NCBI GenBank assembly: GCA_002633025.1
Contig: NMRB01000845.1
Location: 157,134-221,133 of the forward strand
Source of the DNA: Notospermus geniculatus
Taxonomy: Eukaryota > Nemertea > Pilidiophora > Heteronemertea > Lineidae
Direction: 5' to 3'
DNA: 64,000 bases
The position numbers were made by a program, and so were the translations under genes. How positions within the stretch are numbered: position 1 is the stretch's first letter; each line of letters starts with the position of its first letter. Under the pieces are notes generated by a model. That model saw nothing but the letters and a program-made list of their open reading frames with translations. It searched no databases and had not been told where the DNA came from. Positions 37,359 through 48,704 of this stretch are shown piece after piece.

Positions 37359-38167
37359 CCAATAAACGTTTCTCTAAATTATTTCTGTGCAGGTGGGTCG
37401 ATTTCAATAAAACTCCATGAGCGGATGGGGGCATTATGGGGGCATTGTTGCTGTGGCTGGTGTTCTGAAACCAGTGCGTCGTTGATGTTGGGAGCTGCCC
37501 GAATTTTGGCGGAAAAAACACTTTTGAAAATTTTGAAAATTTCTTTTTCTTTCTTTTTCAGATCGGGCCTAATCCCAGGTCATAAGCCGTAGACGCCATC
37601 TGGTGCCTCTTACGGAAATTACACAAGTTCTCATGGAGAGAATTGGAATCATTATATATTTTTGGATTATTTAATGGACTATTAGTAAACTAGTTATTGT
37701 CATGTCGCGCCCCCTGGCGAATTAAATAAGAATTACTCTTTCTTACACTTGTCAGACGACAGATGAACACAGATTTATACCTTGAAACAGGAATAAGGAC
37801 ATTTTCACAAATTTTCAAATCACTTTTTTATGATTTTCCCCTCCGTTTGAAATGAAGAATCCAGTTGACAGACAGACCATCTTCAATCAGTGAAAAAAAC
37901 GGAAATGACGTCATAATTAGGAAATTTCTCAGTGACGTAGTGGCTGGCTTTTGTACATTTTTCGGCGGGCAGGATGGTGAGCCGACATTGCTGCGCCCCC
38001 TAGCTGGGCATGATGGAAACATCAGGAAATTGTCGCACAAATTAGTTAGTTTTATTTTTAAAAGGTGGCGCGTCATTGGTGAGATCCTTTTCTCAGATTT
38101 GCTGCGGATTCACAAAATCTGGCGAGATCACTCCATTATACGAGATTTGTGTACACTTCTCCATTTT
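37359..38167. other. Nothing recognised
   Basis: Frames up to about 107 codons (37865-38188 plus) have no family motif. No strong repeat seen. Confidence 0.45.
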
Positions 38168-38642
38168 GGTTCCCGAAGCCTCCGCTAGGGCTAGAAGGCT
38201 TCGGTATTGCCCGCCATCTTTGCGGCATAAAACTTGTCTATAGCCCCTAGCCACGTGGGTGCTAAATGTAATCGAACATGCCGTATCGCACGGAATGGCA
38301 TGCGAGGAAGTTTCTTGTGGTAATGAGTTCAAGATCATCGTCGTTTATTAGACCTAATATGAAACAGAATCGGACTTCAAAGGTGAAAGACATTGCTTCC
38401 TGCCAGATTCGAACCCACGGACCCTCGCATGAGGCATCAATCGCCAGCACTAAAGGGCAGCACGCCTTAACCACTAGGCCAAATCCCCATCTTCAAAAAA
38501 GATGGTTCAATGGCCTATGTTAAACGTTTATTAGACCCGGGGAGAACGAAATTTTACGGGAAAATGCAGTCCTAAAGGACGCCAGCAATAAAATGGCGGC
38601 AGATACCGAAGCCTTCTGGCCCTAGCGGAGTCTTCGTGAACC
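38168..38642. mobile_element. Inverted-repeat element, 475 bp, enclosing a tRNA-like sequence
   Basis: GGTTCCCGAAGCCTCCGCTA at the left is inverted at 38592-38642, followed inward by ACCGAAGCC and the GCCGCCAT-type word on both sides. The centre holds a minus-strand tRNA-like sequence. Confidence 0.75.
38402..38484 (-). repeat. tRNA-derived (SINE-like) sequence
   Basis: On the minus strand TGGCCTAGTGGTTAAGGCG matches a pol III A box and GTGGGTTCGAATCTGGC a B box, with spacing and a long variable region as in Ser/Leu tRNAs. The anticodon and acceptor stems do not pair, so it is a tRNA relic. Confidence 0.6.
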
Positions 38643-39420
38643 AAATTTTATCCCTCTCATCTGGGCATATTTTATACATTGAATTAATGCCGCCTCACTT
38701 GTAACCTATTTGATGTCTCAACGTGTTTTCTTTGACACATTTGTTTTTCACTGCCAATGAAAATACACTGCACAAGAGCGCCGCCATCCAACGGTAAAAG
38801 GTTGTATGTTTACAGATGATCAGCGGTGGCAAGATTGATTGAAAGAACAGCTTCATGTTACATTACCATGTACTGTACGTGCACACAGTAGTGCACAGTT
38901 GGTATTCCAATTGATCAAACTCCCCCTGCTAACTGCAGAATAGAGGGCGTCCGCATCGCAACGAATAACGAATCACGATTTCAGAACGTTCATGACGTTA
39001 CGTCAAAGTGATGACGTCATAGTCGAAGCATATTCGTAAATCGTAATTCGGAGACGTTGCGGAACCTCCCTTATGAGTAGAAATGCTGCTTGTTACCAAA
39101 GACACGGCGAATTCACCGCATTGAAAACAATCGGTCGGAAGAAACAAACTGGAACACTCCATATCTGACAAAAACTTTGCAATTTCCAAGTGGGCCTTGT
39201 GCCTTGTGTCATAAGGTTAACAACAATTTATGGTAAAATTTCCAACTATGTAGATGTCCAACTGTCTTTAACTAGCGACGAAGTAAAAAAAACTTGCTAA
39301 GAAATGCAATGCTGGCACCAGACTTATTAGCTTGATCTGGCATCACAGTTTTTGACAAGTCTTTTTTTGAAGTCGCGCTAGATTTCGATATGCTGACCTA
39401 CATGCTCTAAACTCCCACTA
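38643..39420. other. Nothing recognised
   Basis: No frame, repeat or motif that I can support. Confidence 0.45.
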
Positions 39421-39792
39421 CCCAACCTCGTACCCAGGCGTATAGTTCGCTCAAACAACCTCAGACCACTCTCTCACTAACCCCTGGCATCAGCTTTCGA
39501 TTTAACGCACGTGATTGGTTGACCGGAAACCGTCAAATATACCCAAGAATATACCCAAAGAAATTTTCAAAATATTTTGGATCAAACCAGAAGGTTATCT
39601 ATATCCAGGTTTGATGATTTTTTGTAAAAAGAATTTAAAACCACAAGTAAGTATTTCAAATTGATTATTGTGACTCGTGCTGCCACCTATACTTAGTCCA
39701 AGATTCCTGGTCTAACAACCGAAGCTGATGCCAGGGGTTATTGAGCGAGTGGTCCGAGGTTGTCTGAGCGAACTATAGTGGGCAGCGAGGTT
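39421..39792. repeat. Inverted-repeat element, about 370 bp
   Basis: CCAACCTCGTACCCAGGCG, TATAGTTCGCTCA and CCCCTGGCATCAGCTTTCG are repeated in inverse at 39718-39792. A second copy of the right end, with an extra flank, lies at 41540-41660. Confidence 0.7.
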
Positions 39793-39793
39793 G

Positions 39794-39994
39794 CCCACTA
39801 CCTGTACCATTCCTGAACGCGGAAAAAATGACTAAATCCTAAGTTGAAGATAATGGGGTGGGGTATGATCAGAAACAGTAATGTCCTGTTTACTTGTCCC
39901 ACTCCCGAGCCTGGCAAAGAATGACAGCGTGCGATATCTTCAACTTAGGATTGGGTCAGTTTGTCCGAGTTCAGGAATGGGACAGGTAAGTGGG
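39794..39994. repeat. Hairpin element, about 200 bp
   Basis: CCCACTACCTGTACCATTCC, TGAAC, then AATCCTAAGTTGAAGATA are inverted at the right end. It abuts the preceding element. Confidence 0.75.
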
Positions 39995-40404
39995 CGTTTA
40001 GAGTATGTTTTCACCAGATGACCCAAGTACATGAAACAGTGTAATACGATGGACATGATATCAAGACAGATGTAGAAAAATTGTATAATGTTACAGTTAA
40101 GAAAACACTGTTAAATGATTTTAAACCCACTCAATATACTTGTAACTTTGTAAGTGAAGGCCACGTGTCGCAGAACAAGAAACTCGATTACTCTTGGAAT
40201 ACATGTCTTGTCCAAGAATGACCTCCATGCATTTTCTTTCAACCAAGTAAAAAAGAACCTTCGGGCCTGGAGAAAATGACGATTTTTCTCGTATTCTTTT
40301 CAAACCCAGTAATTCCTTTTTGCAGTGAGACGAAAGTGTGCTTTGTATTTGCGGCTATTTCAATGTCAAACGTCACCGAATACCACCAAAATCATATCCA
40401 AATT

Positions 40405-40485
40405 ACATCTTTGGCATCTCCTAAATAAATTGATCTTGCTTTCACATAGAGTCGTGTCTTTTGATTTATTTCTCAAGAAATAATT
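40405..40485. repeat. Dispersed repeat block, copy 1
   Basis: TTGGCATCTCCTAAATAAAT through TTTATTTCTCAAGAAAT matches 54772-54842 nearly base for base. Both copies are followed within 0.4-0.7 kb by another shared block (41108-41275 and 55171-55352). Confidence 0.75.
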
Positions 40486-40860
40486 AAATGCTAAAAACAA
40501 CATTAAAGGAGCTGGACGTCCAAGTTGTAAACACGATATTCACTAGTCTCGGGCACCCAGCCGCTCGGTCACCCAGCCGAATCTGAGGATCGACGAACGT
40601 TTGTGTCGCAGTACCTGCGGAACGAAACGGTTGGCTGCGCGAGACTAGATATTCACTTCAGTACATATCACCGATAATAGGTGGCAGCACAGCGTGGATA
40701 GAGAACAAGTGAGTGGTTGAGTGAGTTGCATTGGACCGGGCACCAGTCTAACGATCACGGGGCGCTACTGGTGCTGCCACCTTCACGAAGGAATAAAACT
40801 AGTTTGCCGACCATTGTTTGTAAACAAACTGGTTTGTTTACAACTTTGACGTCGAACTCC

Positions 40861-41113
40861 TTTAAGCATGGCGCACACGAGCGACTAAAATGGGGGCGAC
40901 TACCGATGCGACTACTAGGTCGCATGCGATAATTACCTTTGAGGTCGATCAGTTATGTCATCCGCGACATCACTGATCTCCCAGTGAAGCATTTGTCGCA
41001 AACGAGTCAAAAAAAAATTAAAAAACTAAAAATATGTTCAGTCGCTCCTGTAGTCGCAAGGCTAGTCGCCTAGAAAATCGCTCAAAAAATCGCTCGTGTG
41101 CGCCATGCTTTAA
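40861..41113. repeat. MITE-like element, 253 bp, 24-bp inverted ends
   Basis: TTTAAGCATGGCGCACACGA is inverted as the right end TCGTGTGCGCCATGCTTTAA. The interior repeats GTCGC and GCGAC words. TTAA lies at both tips. Confidence 0.8.
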
Positions 41114-41275
41114 GGCAAGAGACCCATGGGCCTTGCGCTCAGCTGACTATGACCTGCCAGCTCGAGAGGTTGAAACGGGAAAAGGGGAATAGTTCACCTC
41201 TTCAATGGTTATCCAAAGGAATCGGAACCAGTCAGTGTTGGTTCAGGCCCAGTGCGGCTTGGAGACATGTGACCA
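41108..41275 (+). repeat. Dispersed repeat block (AGGCCCATGGGCCTT-like), copy 1
   Basis: From GGCAAGAGACCCATGGGCC to TTCAGGCCCAGTGCGGCTTG it matches 55171-55352 with indels. It looks like a short interspersed repeat. Confidence 0.7.
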
Positions 41276-41539
41276 ATCACATCAAATCAGGTATTAAGTC
41301 GCTTTGAACTCGGCAGGTTGAGACCAACGTTTCGTCAGTTTCAATAGGCCCATGCTTATTGTCTGCCTTCTGTAAAATCTGAACAATTACATTTCTTCCT
41401 TTACCTCCAGGAGAGTTATTTTTAAGGAATTGATACCGAACTGGAGTCAAAATAATGAATCTGACATACATATCTGTGCTTTTTTAATTCTTTTTGCAAA
41501 AAAATCTTCGCACCTTGATGTAGGTAGCCTTCTTGGGCA

Positions 41540-41660
41540 TATTTTGACGGTTTCCCATCAACCAATCAAATGCGTTAAATCCAAAGCTGATGCCAGGGGT
41601 TAGTGAGAGCAAGTGGTCCGAGGTTGTCTGAGCGAACTATACCCCTGGGGACGAGGTTGG
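41540..41660. repeat. Inverted partner of 39421-39545
   Basis: Contains AAGCTGATGCCAGGGGTTAG, AGTGGTCCGAGGTTGTCTGA and GCGAACTATACCCC, the inverse of the block at 39421-39545, extended by TTGACGGTTTCCCATCAACC. Confidence 0.7.
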
Positions 41661-42245
41661 AGTTTGGTTGCGACACCAAAGGTTGGTGTGGTTAAAACGA
41701 GGCTAATGCATTTTCCATTGAAAACAAGGCTCACTGTGACCAAGGTGGTTTAGAATGGTTCATCATGGGTCATATTTTGTGCGACTTAATACCTGACTTG
41801 ATGTGATATCCAAAGAAAGAAAAGGCACAAAAATTGACACACAAAATGATAATATACAGAGAGTCAACTTCCAAATTTTCGACGCCAATCGGGGTATTCT
41901 TCAGGCTGACACTTTACAATATGGAACTCCAGAAAAGACTTTGGAATTTTGACTTGATGTGATGGGTCACATACAGTATATGCTGGGACCAACTTTCTCT
42001 ATCCATTGGTTTGGAGATATTCAAGAAAAACTGCTGTCCATTTATGTTTTTGGCCATTAGTCTACGTGTATTTCCGCAGGAAAATAAAATTAATAAACAT
42101 TCTGTGAAGTTTATGTTAAAGTTATGGCGTTGAAAAATGCCGGGCACAAAAAATATTATTAACTGCTGACCAATGAAATTAGTCAGAAATAAGTATTTCC
42201 AGGTGTAAAAACAGCTTCGTCATCTCAAAAGTACATGTACATGTA

Positions 42246-42732
42246 ATCATAAAGGAATCAACCGTAAAGGTTCAACTTACAAAATTAGCATTTTATGAAT
42301 GTGGGCAGTATCCCTTTAAACCTCAACAGATTTGCATTCTGACTCTTCCATATGATAGGAGAGACCCTTCTTCACACTTACTGCAAATTTTGTTGAATTC
42401 CGACTAGTTGATCTTATGATACAAAAGGACTGAATTAATGAGAACCCCACGAACGATGTGAGCGCAGGGTCATCTGTGCACATTTGAATAGGCTGGCGTA
42501 CATTTGCACATGGAGAACTACTTGTGCTGAAAATAGCTCTGTTATCCTCAGAAATGAGCATCAAGTTGACAGGTTCATGTACCCCTTCACCACAAAAAAA
42601 AGTTGAAGCTCCTGCCTATTACGTAAAGCCAAAATTCAGGCAGTGAGAGACATCTGGTGGCAACACATGAAGTGTATCCCTCAGTAAGTTCATCGTTCGC
42701 AGTTAAACCTTTATGGTTGATTCCTTTATGAT
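42246..42732. mobile_element. MITE-like element, 487 bp, complete copy
   Basis: Left end ATCATAAAGGAATCAACCGT and right end inverse (through ATTCCTTTATGAT) are about 30-bp terminal inverted repeats. The interior matches 61113-61568 at roughly 90% by eye. No conserved frame. Confidence 0.8.
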
Positions 42733-42966
42733 GTAATATAACAATAGCAGTTTGTAGATCCATTCATTTTTTGCTTCAAGACGATTCAGGTATCGATCTC
42801 TGCCTGTACATTGCTATCCCTATCGATTTGTTGGGTAAAAGAACAAAAGTCAAAATCACCAGCAGGAACGACTAAATCATTTGAAGTAGGGCGACGAAGA
42901 GCGACGTTGAATGAGTTTTGCACTGCTTTACACCTCAATGCAGCGAAATTATTGTTCGAACGCCTT

Positions 42967-43268
42967 AAAGGTGCTCTAGTTCGAATTATAAACATTACGG
43001 TGTGCCACCTATTGTAAACTTCTGGAACAAACAAATCAGATAAAATCGAATTAAATCTCGCCTTTCACAACTTTCTGTTTGGTTTTGAGCGTAAAATTAT
43101 AAATATATTTCAGTTACAAGTATATTTATCAAGATAGATATAAAAATAGATAACATTAATGTTTTGGTATACACGGTGCTGCCACCTGTCCGAGGAAAAA
43201 TACCTATTATAATCAATGATGTAAATAAACAAACCGTAATGTTTACAATTCGAACGAGAGCACCTTTA
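42967..43268. repeat. Inverted-repeat element, about 300 bp
   Basis: AAAGGTGCTCTAGTTCGAAT and ATAAACATTACGG are inverted at 43233-43268. Confidence 0.7.
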
Positions 43269-43625
43269 ATTCAGGTAAAGAGCAATGCCAATGTTACCCA
43301 CCGAACACCTGAGGAAGACTCAGAAAGGAACTGCGTTCTGATGAATTCAAAGGAAACATTAAAGTCGTGGAATTTATCACTTTTACGGTGTTGCAGTTCC
43401 AAAGAGTTGGGAAAGTTTTATTTTAACCATCAAGGCAGTGAAAGTATAGTGTATCAGATCTTAAGGTGTATTGACCACCTTACTACGGTATGTCAAATGT
43501 ACCAACATTTGTTCTGTAATTTTATAGAGAAAGTTGCCAACTTCACGTTTCATTTTCATGAATTATTGGTTTGGATGCCACGTTATTTCGACAAGGCCCT
43601 AAACACCACGACATACATACTAACG

Positions 43626-44178
43626 CCGAATGGGTCAATGTCGTCCTGGGTATACCTTATGTTTACCCAGGATCATCCTGGGTAATCCTTTTCTTTACCC
43701 AGGACGGCCCTGGGTAAACATAAGGATCCCGGAGCAGGTATAGCGGTAATTTTCAGCCCTTTCGAGTTATGATCGTACTGCATGTTCTGCAAAAAGTAAA
43801 TTCATGAAAATGACGAAATGCACACGGATCATAGGCCTACATGTTCTACCTAGGCCTATCGCTCCTAGGTCCTTGAGAATTTACTATCGGTCCCTTTTGA
43901 AAAGTTGTAGGGATTGGTCTTGTCTTCCTATTCCAGGAGGAGGAGGAGGAGGAGGAGGAGGTATAGCGGTAATTTTCAGCCCTTTTTAGCAATGATCCTA
44001 CTGCATGTTCTCTGCCGAAAGAGGCGCACGTACAGCATGATTCGGCGGGAACTCCCAAGCTGGGTAGAGTTAAGGATCCTTATGTTTACCCAGGATGATC
44101 CTGGGTAAAGAAAATGATTACCCAGGATAATCCTGGGTAAACATAAGGTATACCCAGGACGACATTGACCCATTCAGC
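43626..44178. mobile_element. Element with compound palindromic ends (CCTGGGTA family), copy 1
   Basis: Terminal inverted repeats of about 100 bp begin GAATGGGTCAATGTCGTCC and continue as a chain of smaller palindromes built on TTACCCAGGAT and ATCCTGGGTAA. The interior holds two copies of GGTATAGCGGTAATTTTCAG and a (GGA)n tract at 43935-43962. No transposase frame is present, so it is non-autonomous. Confidence 0.88.
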
Positions 44179-44551
44179 GACATTAACTAGTGCGTGCGTG
44201 ACTGAGAGGTGCCATATTTCTATCTATTAGTACATTTATAGGGTCTAAAACCGGCCAGAAAAAAGTTAGCTGTATATGGACACTTGAATTTGTAATAGAA
44301 GTCCGTATTAGTGCTGCAATGGGATTCCAATGAGCGATTTTAAGAATCTTAATTATGGGTATAAAGCTACTGAATTGAAATGTCCATCATGCGATTTCAG
44401 ACACCTCTGACATCAGACGGACCCAAAATCCATGTTGGATCTGTTCTGCAAATTGGTACTCAAACTGCAAACTTTGGGATCTGGCTCATGGACTAATTTG
44501 GTAAAGTTCGCCTTTGAGATCTTGATCCAACCCACTTTGACCAGCAGCTTT
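44179..44551. other. Nothing recognised
   Basis: No frame, repeat or motif that I can support. Confidence 0.45.
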
Positions 44552-45447
44552 TTAAGGCGGGGGGCTACCTATGCCGACTTTATTGACGGTCTTTGAAAAC
44601 AAGCGTCCTAACATATTCATGAGAAAAAGTAACTAATTGATTTCAACGAAATGTTTGAACTACAACCTTTATTTTGACAAATTACGATGGAGTTAATTAA
44701 TTTATAACAAATTGTCAAAATTTGAGTTTTCAAACAATTTTGCAGACTTGGTATGCGACACATCAGTTTCCCACATAGTCTGTAACATGCAGGCCTGATG
44801 CCTGCAGGTCCTAACGATCCGTTTTTTACGAAAGTATTTTCCATTTAATTGGTATAAACTATTTAATGCCAAAAAAGGCTCGATTTACAGTTTTTGAAAT
44901 ATTTCATATTCTCGACCAACTATCCAAAAAAGGCGATCGTGTTGGACTAGAATGCACATATGGCAATGTGAATAACATCCAAAAGAAATTTTTCAAATAT
45001 ATGTGTCCAAAAAAGAGAAAACTTGTTTGGGAAATTTGAAAATTTCAATACCGCTCGCCAGTTACTTCATTGTTATGTAAATTTGCACTCTTCCCGCGCT
45101 ATGAGTAAACTCTGTTCGGCCATTTGTGACCAAAGCACCAGCGACAGAGCTGAACAAAACCCGCAGTGGACACAAAAGATTTAGGGTCGGCACGTACACT
45201 GAAGATTGGTTTTCGAAAACAGTATATCAGCGTGATCGGATTTAAAGCTGAACTGCATGAACAAAAAGCCCCCATGCGACGAGCAAGAGAAATGCTAACG
45301 CCCTGCAAACACCTCAAACGAAGGCTCAGAACATGATAGACCCCACGGTGCCAGGAGGGCGCCACCTTATTTGTCTTCGAGCTGGCAAGGTGTCAACAAC
45401 ATCTGGTGAGCTCCTGCTGGACATTTTTTTTTGAAAGAAAAAAATTT

Positions 45448-45516
45448 GACCCAGCTGGGAATCGAACCCGCACCCTGTTATCTTTGTTCCACCGTCTTCC
45501 CCATTCGGCCACCGAA
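45448..45516 (-). repeat. tRNA-like sequence (minus strand)
   Basis: Minus-strand A box TGGCCGAATGG and B box GGTTCGATTCC occur at tRNA-like spacing. The stems pair poorly. It is a tRNA-derived repeat rather than a working tRNA gene. Confidence 0.5.
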
Positions 45517-45617
45517 CTTGTTGGTGGCTTCCAATGTTTTCTCTTATTCGTAGTATTATTACGTAAGTCGAAGGCCTACTACGTCTATGACAAACACAAA
45601 TCATCGCCTTGTCAGCT

Positions 45618-45690
45618 GGCTCTTTGGCCGTGTGGATAGAGTGGTGGATTATAAATCAGAAGGTCGACGGTTCGAATCCCGTCTAACCCT
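45618..45690 (+). repeat. tRNA-like sequence (plus strand)
   Basis: A box TGGCCGTGTGG and B box GGTTCGAATCC with a well-paired T arm (GACGG and CCGTC). The acceptor and anticodon stems do not pair well. It is probably a tRNA relic, in the opposite orientation to the one at 45448. Confidence 0.55.
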
Positions 45691-46561
45691 TACGGTACTG
45701 ACTATCTGTGAAAAGTGTACATTTCGTAACATGAATTTCTGATGTCTCTACAAAAATGCGCCTAGCTCACACAATTCGCAACCAAAACTGGTGACAAGGC
45801 ACTCATTCTGGAGGCAACTAAATGCGCCACGACCTCATGCAGGTTTGCTTCTTCCAAAATGTTTGTGAGAGAAGCAATTCATAGCCGAAGGTGCAAGTTG
45901 TCAGGAAATAGTCGCGTTCGGCCTACGTTTTCGTCAAGTTTCCAATCTTTAAACGTCTATATCTCGATAACCGCTGCTCCTACGCGTCTGTCGCTTGGTC
46001 GTAGCTGCTTCCGTTCCGGAGATATGGCCATTTTGTCACAACATGTCAGATTTGCACTTTGGAGTCTGCTAGTCTAGACCCCGGGAGACGCTTTTAAACG
46101 CAATTTTAGCCAGGTTTCTTCAAACGGAGCAAAATCGCGCATTGAGGGGGGGGGGTAGTCTCGCATTAAAAAATACGATTCTATGCCAGTTTGAATGTGC
46201 AAGGGTGTGTGCTACAGGCCAATCTCGCCAAACGGCGAGATCCGTCCCGAAAGGGCTAAATGACTTCATTTTTTTCTTTCAGTAGTGTAAGCGGTATCCG
46301 GAGATGTTGACAGCTCTCTTGCCCGAAGGCAAATAAGGTGGCGCCCTCCTGGCATCGCAGGGTCTATCATGTTGTGAGCCTTCGTTTGAGGTGTTTGCAG
46401 GGCGTTTGCATTTCTCTTGCTCGCCGCATGAGGGCTTTTTGTTCATGCAGTTCAGCTTTAATCTGAATGTGAATGACTGGTCGTTTGAGCAGCGCACAAA
46501 GGAAAGTTCCGTGGATTGCCACCAGGAAATGAGCTCAGCTATAGGTAGCCCCCCGCCTTAA

Positions 46562-46973
46562 ACCCAACTACTCTTCTCTGAATCCCAGTACTCTATATTT
46601 AGTCATTACCGACTGTTCTGTTGACTGCCAGGAAGAATGGTTTGTAAAATCGTTATTTTTGCTCAACTTGAACAATTCGAACACGTCTTGTTTGAGATAC
46701 CATCAACCTTCGCGAGTAACATTCAAAAACACTGCACAAGTCTTTGTGTTGAATTTGTACTGCAGTCAGAGGCATTAACCCGCCTGGAATACACAATTTC
46801 CTCCTTATCTGTACCCCATTTTATACATCTTCACTGAGTTCAGGTCAAGACTCGGCTTCTCCCTTGACTTTCACGCAAGCAAACCACATTTCGTGTTCAA
46901 GGATTTCACCGGTCCCAAAAATAGCAACCAATCACGGCAAAGCCTGCTTCGGCAGCTCGGGTATGATGACAAG
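46562..46973. other. Region upstream of the helicase-like exon
   Basis: No repeat recognised. It could contain a promoter or 5' UTR for the exon at 46974, but no clear TATA box is seen. Confidence 0.4.
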
Positions 46974-47109
46974 ATGGCGGTCGATGAACCTTTATTCGAA
47001 TGCAAAGTCTCCGTGCAAGGACTTACAAGTACTCAAAAAGAAGCTGCGAAGGCAATATTCGAAGGAGACTATTTGTTAGTCTGTTGTAGGACTGGCAGTG
47101 GGAAATCAA
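46974..47109 (+). CDS. First-exon-like fragment with Walker A, RecQ-type helicase-like
   Basis: ATG in the context ACAAGATGG opens a frame reading MAVDEPLFECKVSV, then LTSTQKEAAKAIFEGD and the P-loop CRTGSGKSS, ending one base into a codon at a GTATGT donor (47110). In RecQ-type helicases a motif 0 glutamine (here in TQKEA) precedes the Walker A motif (TGSGKS) by the same distance. The product would bind ATP; DNA unwinding is inferred only from resemblance. No exon with DEAH or later motifs was found downstream, so this may be a gene fragment. Confidence 0.5.
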
Positions 47110-47709
47110 GTATGTACTAGCAGGCCATTGTTGTTCGCTACGAAGTTGAACGGCGTACCCGGTACTCGTATGAATAAATCATCGCAAAGAGGCTTCTGAT
47201 TGGGCGCACGAGAAAATCCCAAAGCTTTGAACACGGAATCTGGTTGCTTGTTGCAGAGTGTACGAAGAGGTTATCCGATTTCTACACGATGCATTATGCA
47301 GAATGATTTTATGGGAACTGGGGAGGTATATTAGGTCTAAGTGACGTAATTGGAGGTGACGTCACGTCTGCAAACAACATGAGAAGTTCTGCGCGTGCGT
47401 GTTTTGTAATTGACAGTTTCAGGAAGACTGCATTCGATTGGTCAATTCTTAAACCAGATTATCAATATGATGTGATTTCGTTGATATTCTGTGCAGTTCT
47501 GTGTCTGCATCAGGAATGTTCAACCATAAACGTTTTCGACAATGGCGGACATTTAATATGTCAGATGAGTCAAAAGAAAGGAACTTGTATGGAGAAAGAA
47601 GAAGCGATACACTGCAGCGGAGCCCGGATGTATGAAAGAAAGGTAAGCGACTGACCTCTGACCACAAATCTGCATATTCTGATCAGACGCAGATATGGGG
47701 ACATTAGCT
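47110..47709 (+). other. Downstream of the helicase-like exon
   Basis: A 92-codon frame at 47379-47654 ends at AAAGGTAAGC, which looks like a donor, but its sequence does not match the helicase motifs expected next. Confidence 0.3.
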
Positions 47710-48365
47710 GTGGTTACGTACATAAATCCCCGTGCTTTCCCCGGGGATTTTGCGGTTACACCTATAAATCGCCGAGTCTAAAAAGACCCGTGTCCGAAAT
47801 CCCCGTGATTATAAGCCCTGGTTACACTTATCCAAAATCCCCGTGCTTTTTGAGACACGGGGTTTTTCCGTACCAGAAAAAACACGGCGTTGACACGGCG
47901 AGCGGTTACACTACTAAAAGTGCGATTGGTAATAAGTTCCGTGTCCCGGCGATAGGGTCACTGCATGTAGGCAACTCTCTGGAGGCGTGAAATATCCTAT
48001 ACGCATGCGCATCACTGATCTATTTGCATCGCCGTCTTTCGCCGGGTGCTTGGAACTACAAATAAACACGGGGATTTCGCGGTTACACTACATAAAATCC
48101 CCGTGTCTAAATAGCCCCGGCGTTGCCCCTTCGAGCTCGCTGGGGCTAATAAGCACGGGGATTTCAAACACGGGTCTATTTAGACTCGGCGATTTATAGG
48201 TGTAACCGCAAAATCCACCGGGAAAGCACGGGGATTTATGTACTGTAACCACTGCTATTAGCCCCAGCGAGATCGAAGGGGCAACGCCGGGGCTATTTAG
48301 ACACGGAGATTTTATAATGTAGTGTAACCGTGAAATCTCCGCCGTGTCTACCTTAGTTCCAAGCA
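47710..48365. repeat. Complex foldback cluster (CACGGGGATTT family)
   Basis: Words such as ATCCCCGTGCTTTCCC, GGTTACACCTATAAATCGCC, TAGCCCCGGCGTTGCCCCTT and TCGCTGGGGCTAATA recur in alternating orientation. At least three inverted pairs interlock, as expected from repeated insertion of related palindromic elements into one another. Confidence 0.75.
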
Positions 48366-48399
48366 CCCCCACAGAGGGTGATGCAAATCGATGAGTCGT

Positions 48400-48665
48400 G
48401 CGATAGCATTTTTACAGCAAATGCTGGCAGCAGAGTAACACAGCACTTTTCTGTATTTTGACAACACCCGTTTGCTGTATTTTGACAGCAAAATGGTATA
48501 AATTTTACAAAAAATGATGTCTTTAAAACTGAGAAACTGTAATCTTAATTTCCAGTAAAAAAAACAGCAGTTTGCAGTAAAATGAATTTTACAGCAACCA
48601 TGCAGTGAAAATTCTGCTGTAAATTTACAGATACTGCTGTTTTACAGATATTTTTAACAGTGCAC
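48400..48665. repeat. ACAGCA-rich degenerate palindromic repeat
   Basis: Forms of TTTACAGCA, TGCTGTAAA and TTTTGACAGCAAAA alternate in both orientations, ending ATTTTTAACAGTG. Probably an old MITE. Confidence 0.5.
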
Positions 48666-48704
48666 CTTTTTTGAGTATACCCATGACACATGGGCAAACA
48701 ATAG

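Larger units (their letters stand above)
44552..46561. mobile_element. TTAA-flanked element, 2.0 kb, with subterminal inverted repeats
   Basis: TTAA followed by GGCGGGGGGCTACCTAT is perfectly inverted at the right end (46541-46561). A second inverted pair of about 140 bp lies at 45228-45367 and 46328-46470 (shared words GGAGGGCGCCACCTTA and AGCTGAACTGCATGAACAAA). TTAA at both tips is the target-site pattern of piggyBac-type transposons, but the ends do not start with the usual CCC and no transposase frame remains. The centre contains two tRNA-like sequences. Confidence 0.82.

Noticed and set aside
43164-43685. 173-codon plus-strand frame
   Set aside because: It runs across two different repeat elements (42967-43268 and 43626-44178), so it cannot be one conserved gene.
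45618-45690. Functional tRNA gene
   Set aside because: A and B boxes are good, but acceptor and anticodon stems fail and it sits inside a transposon.
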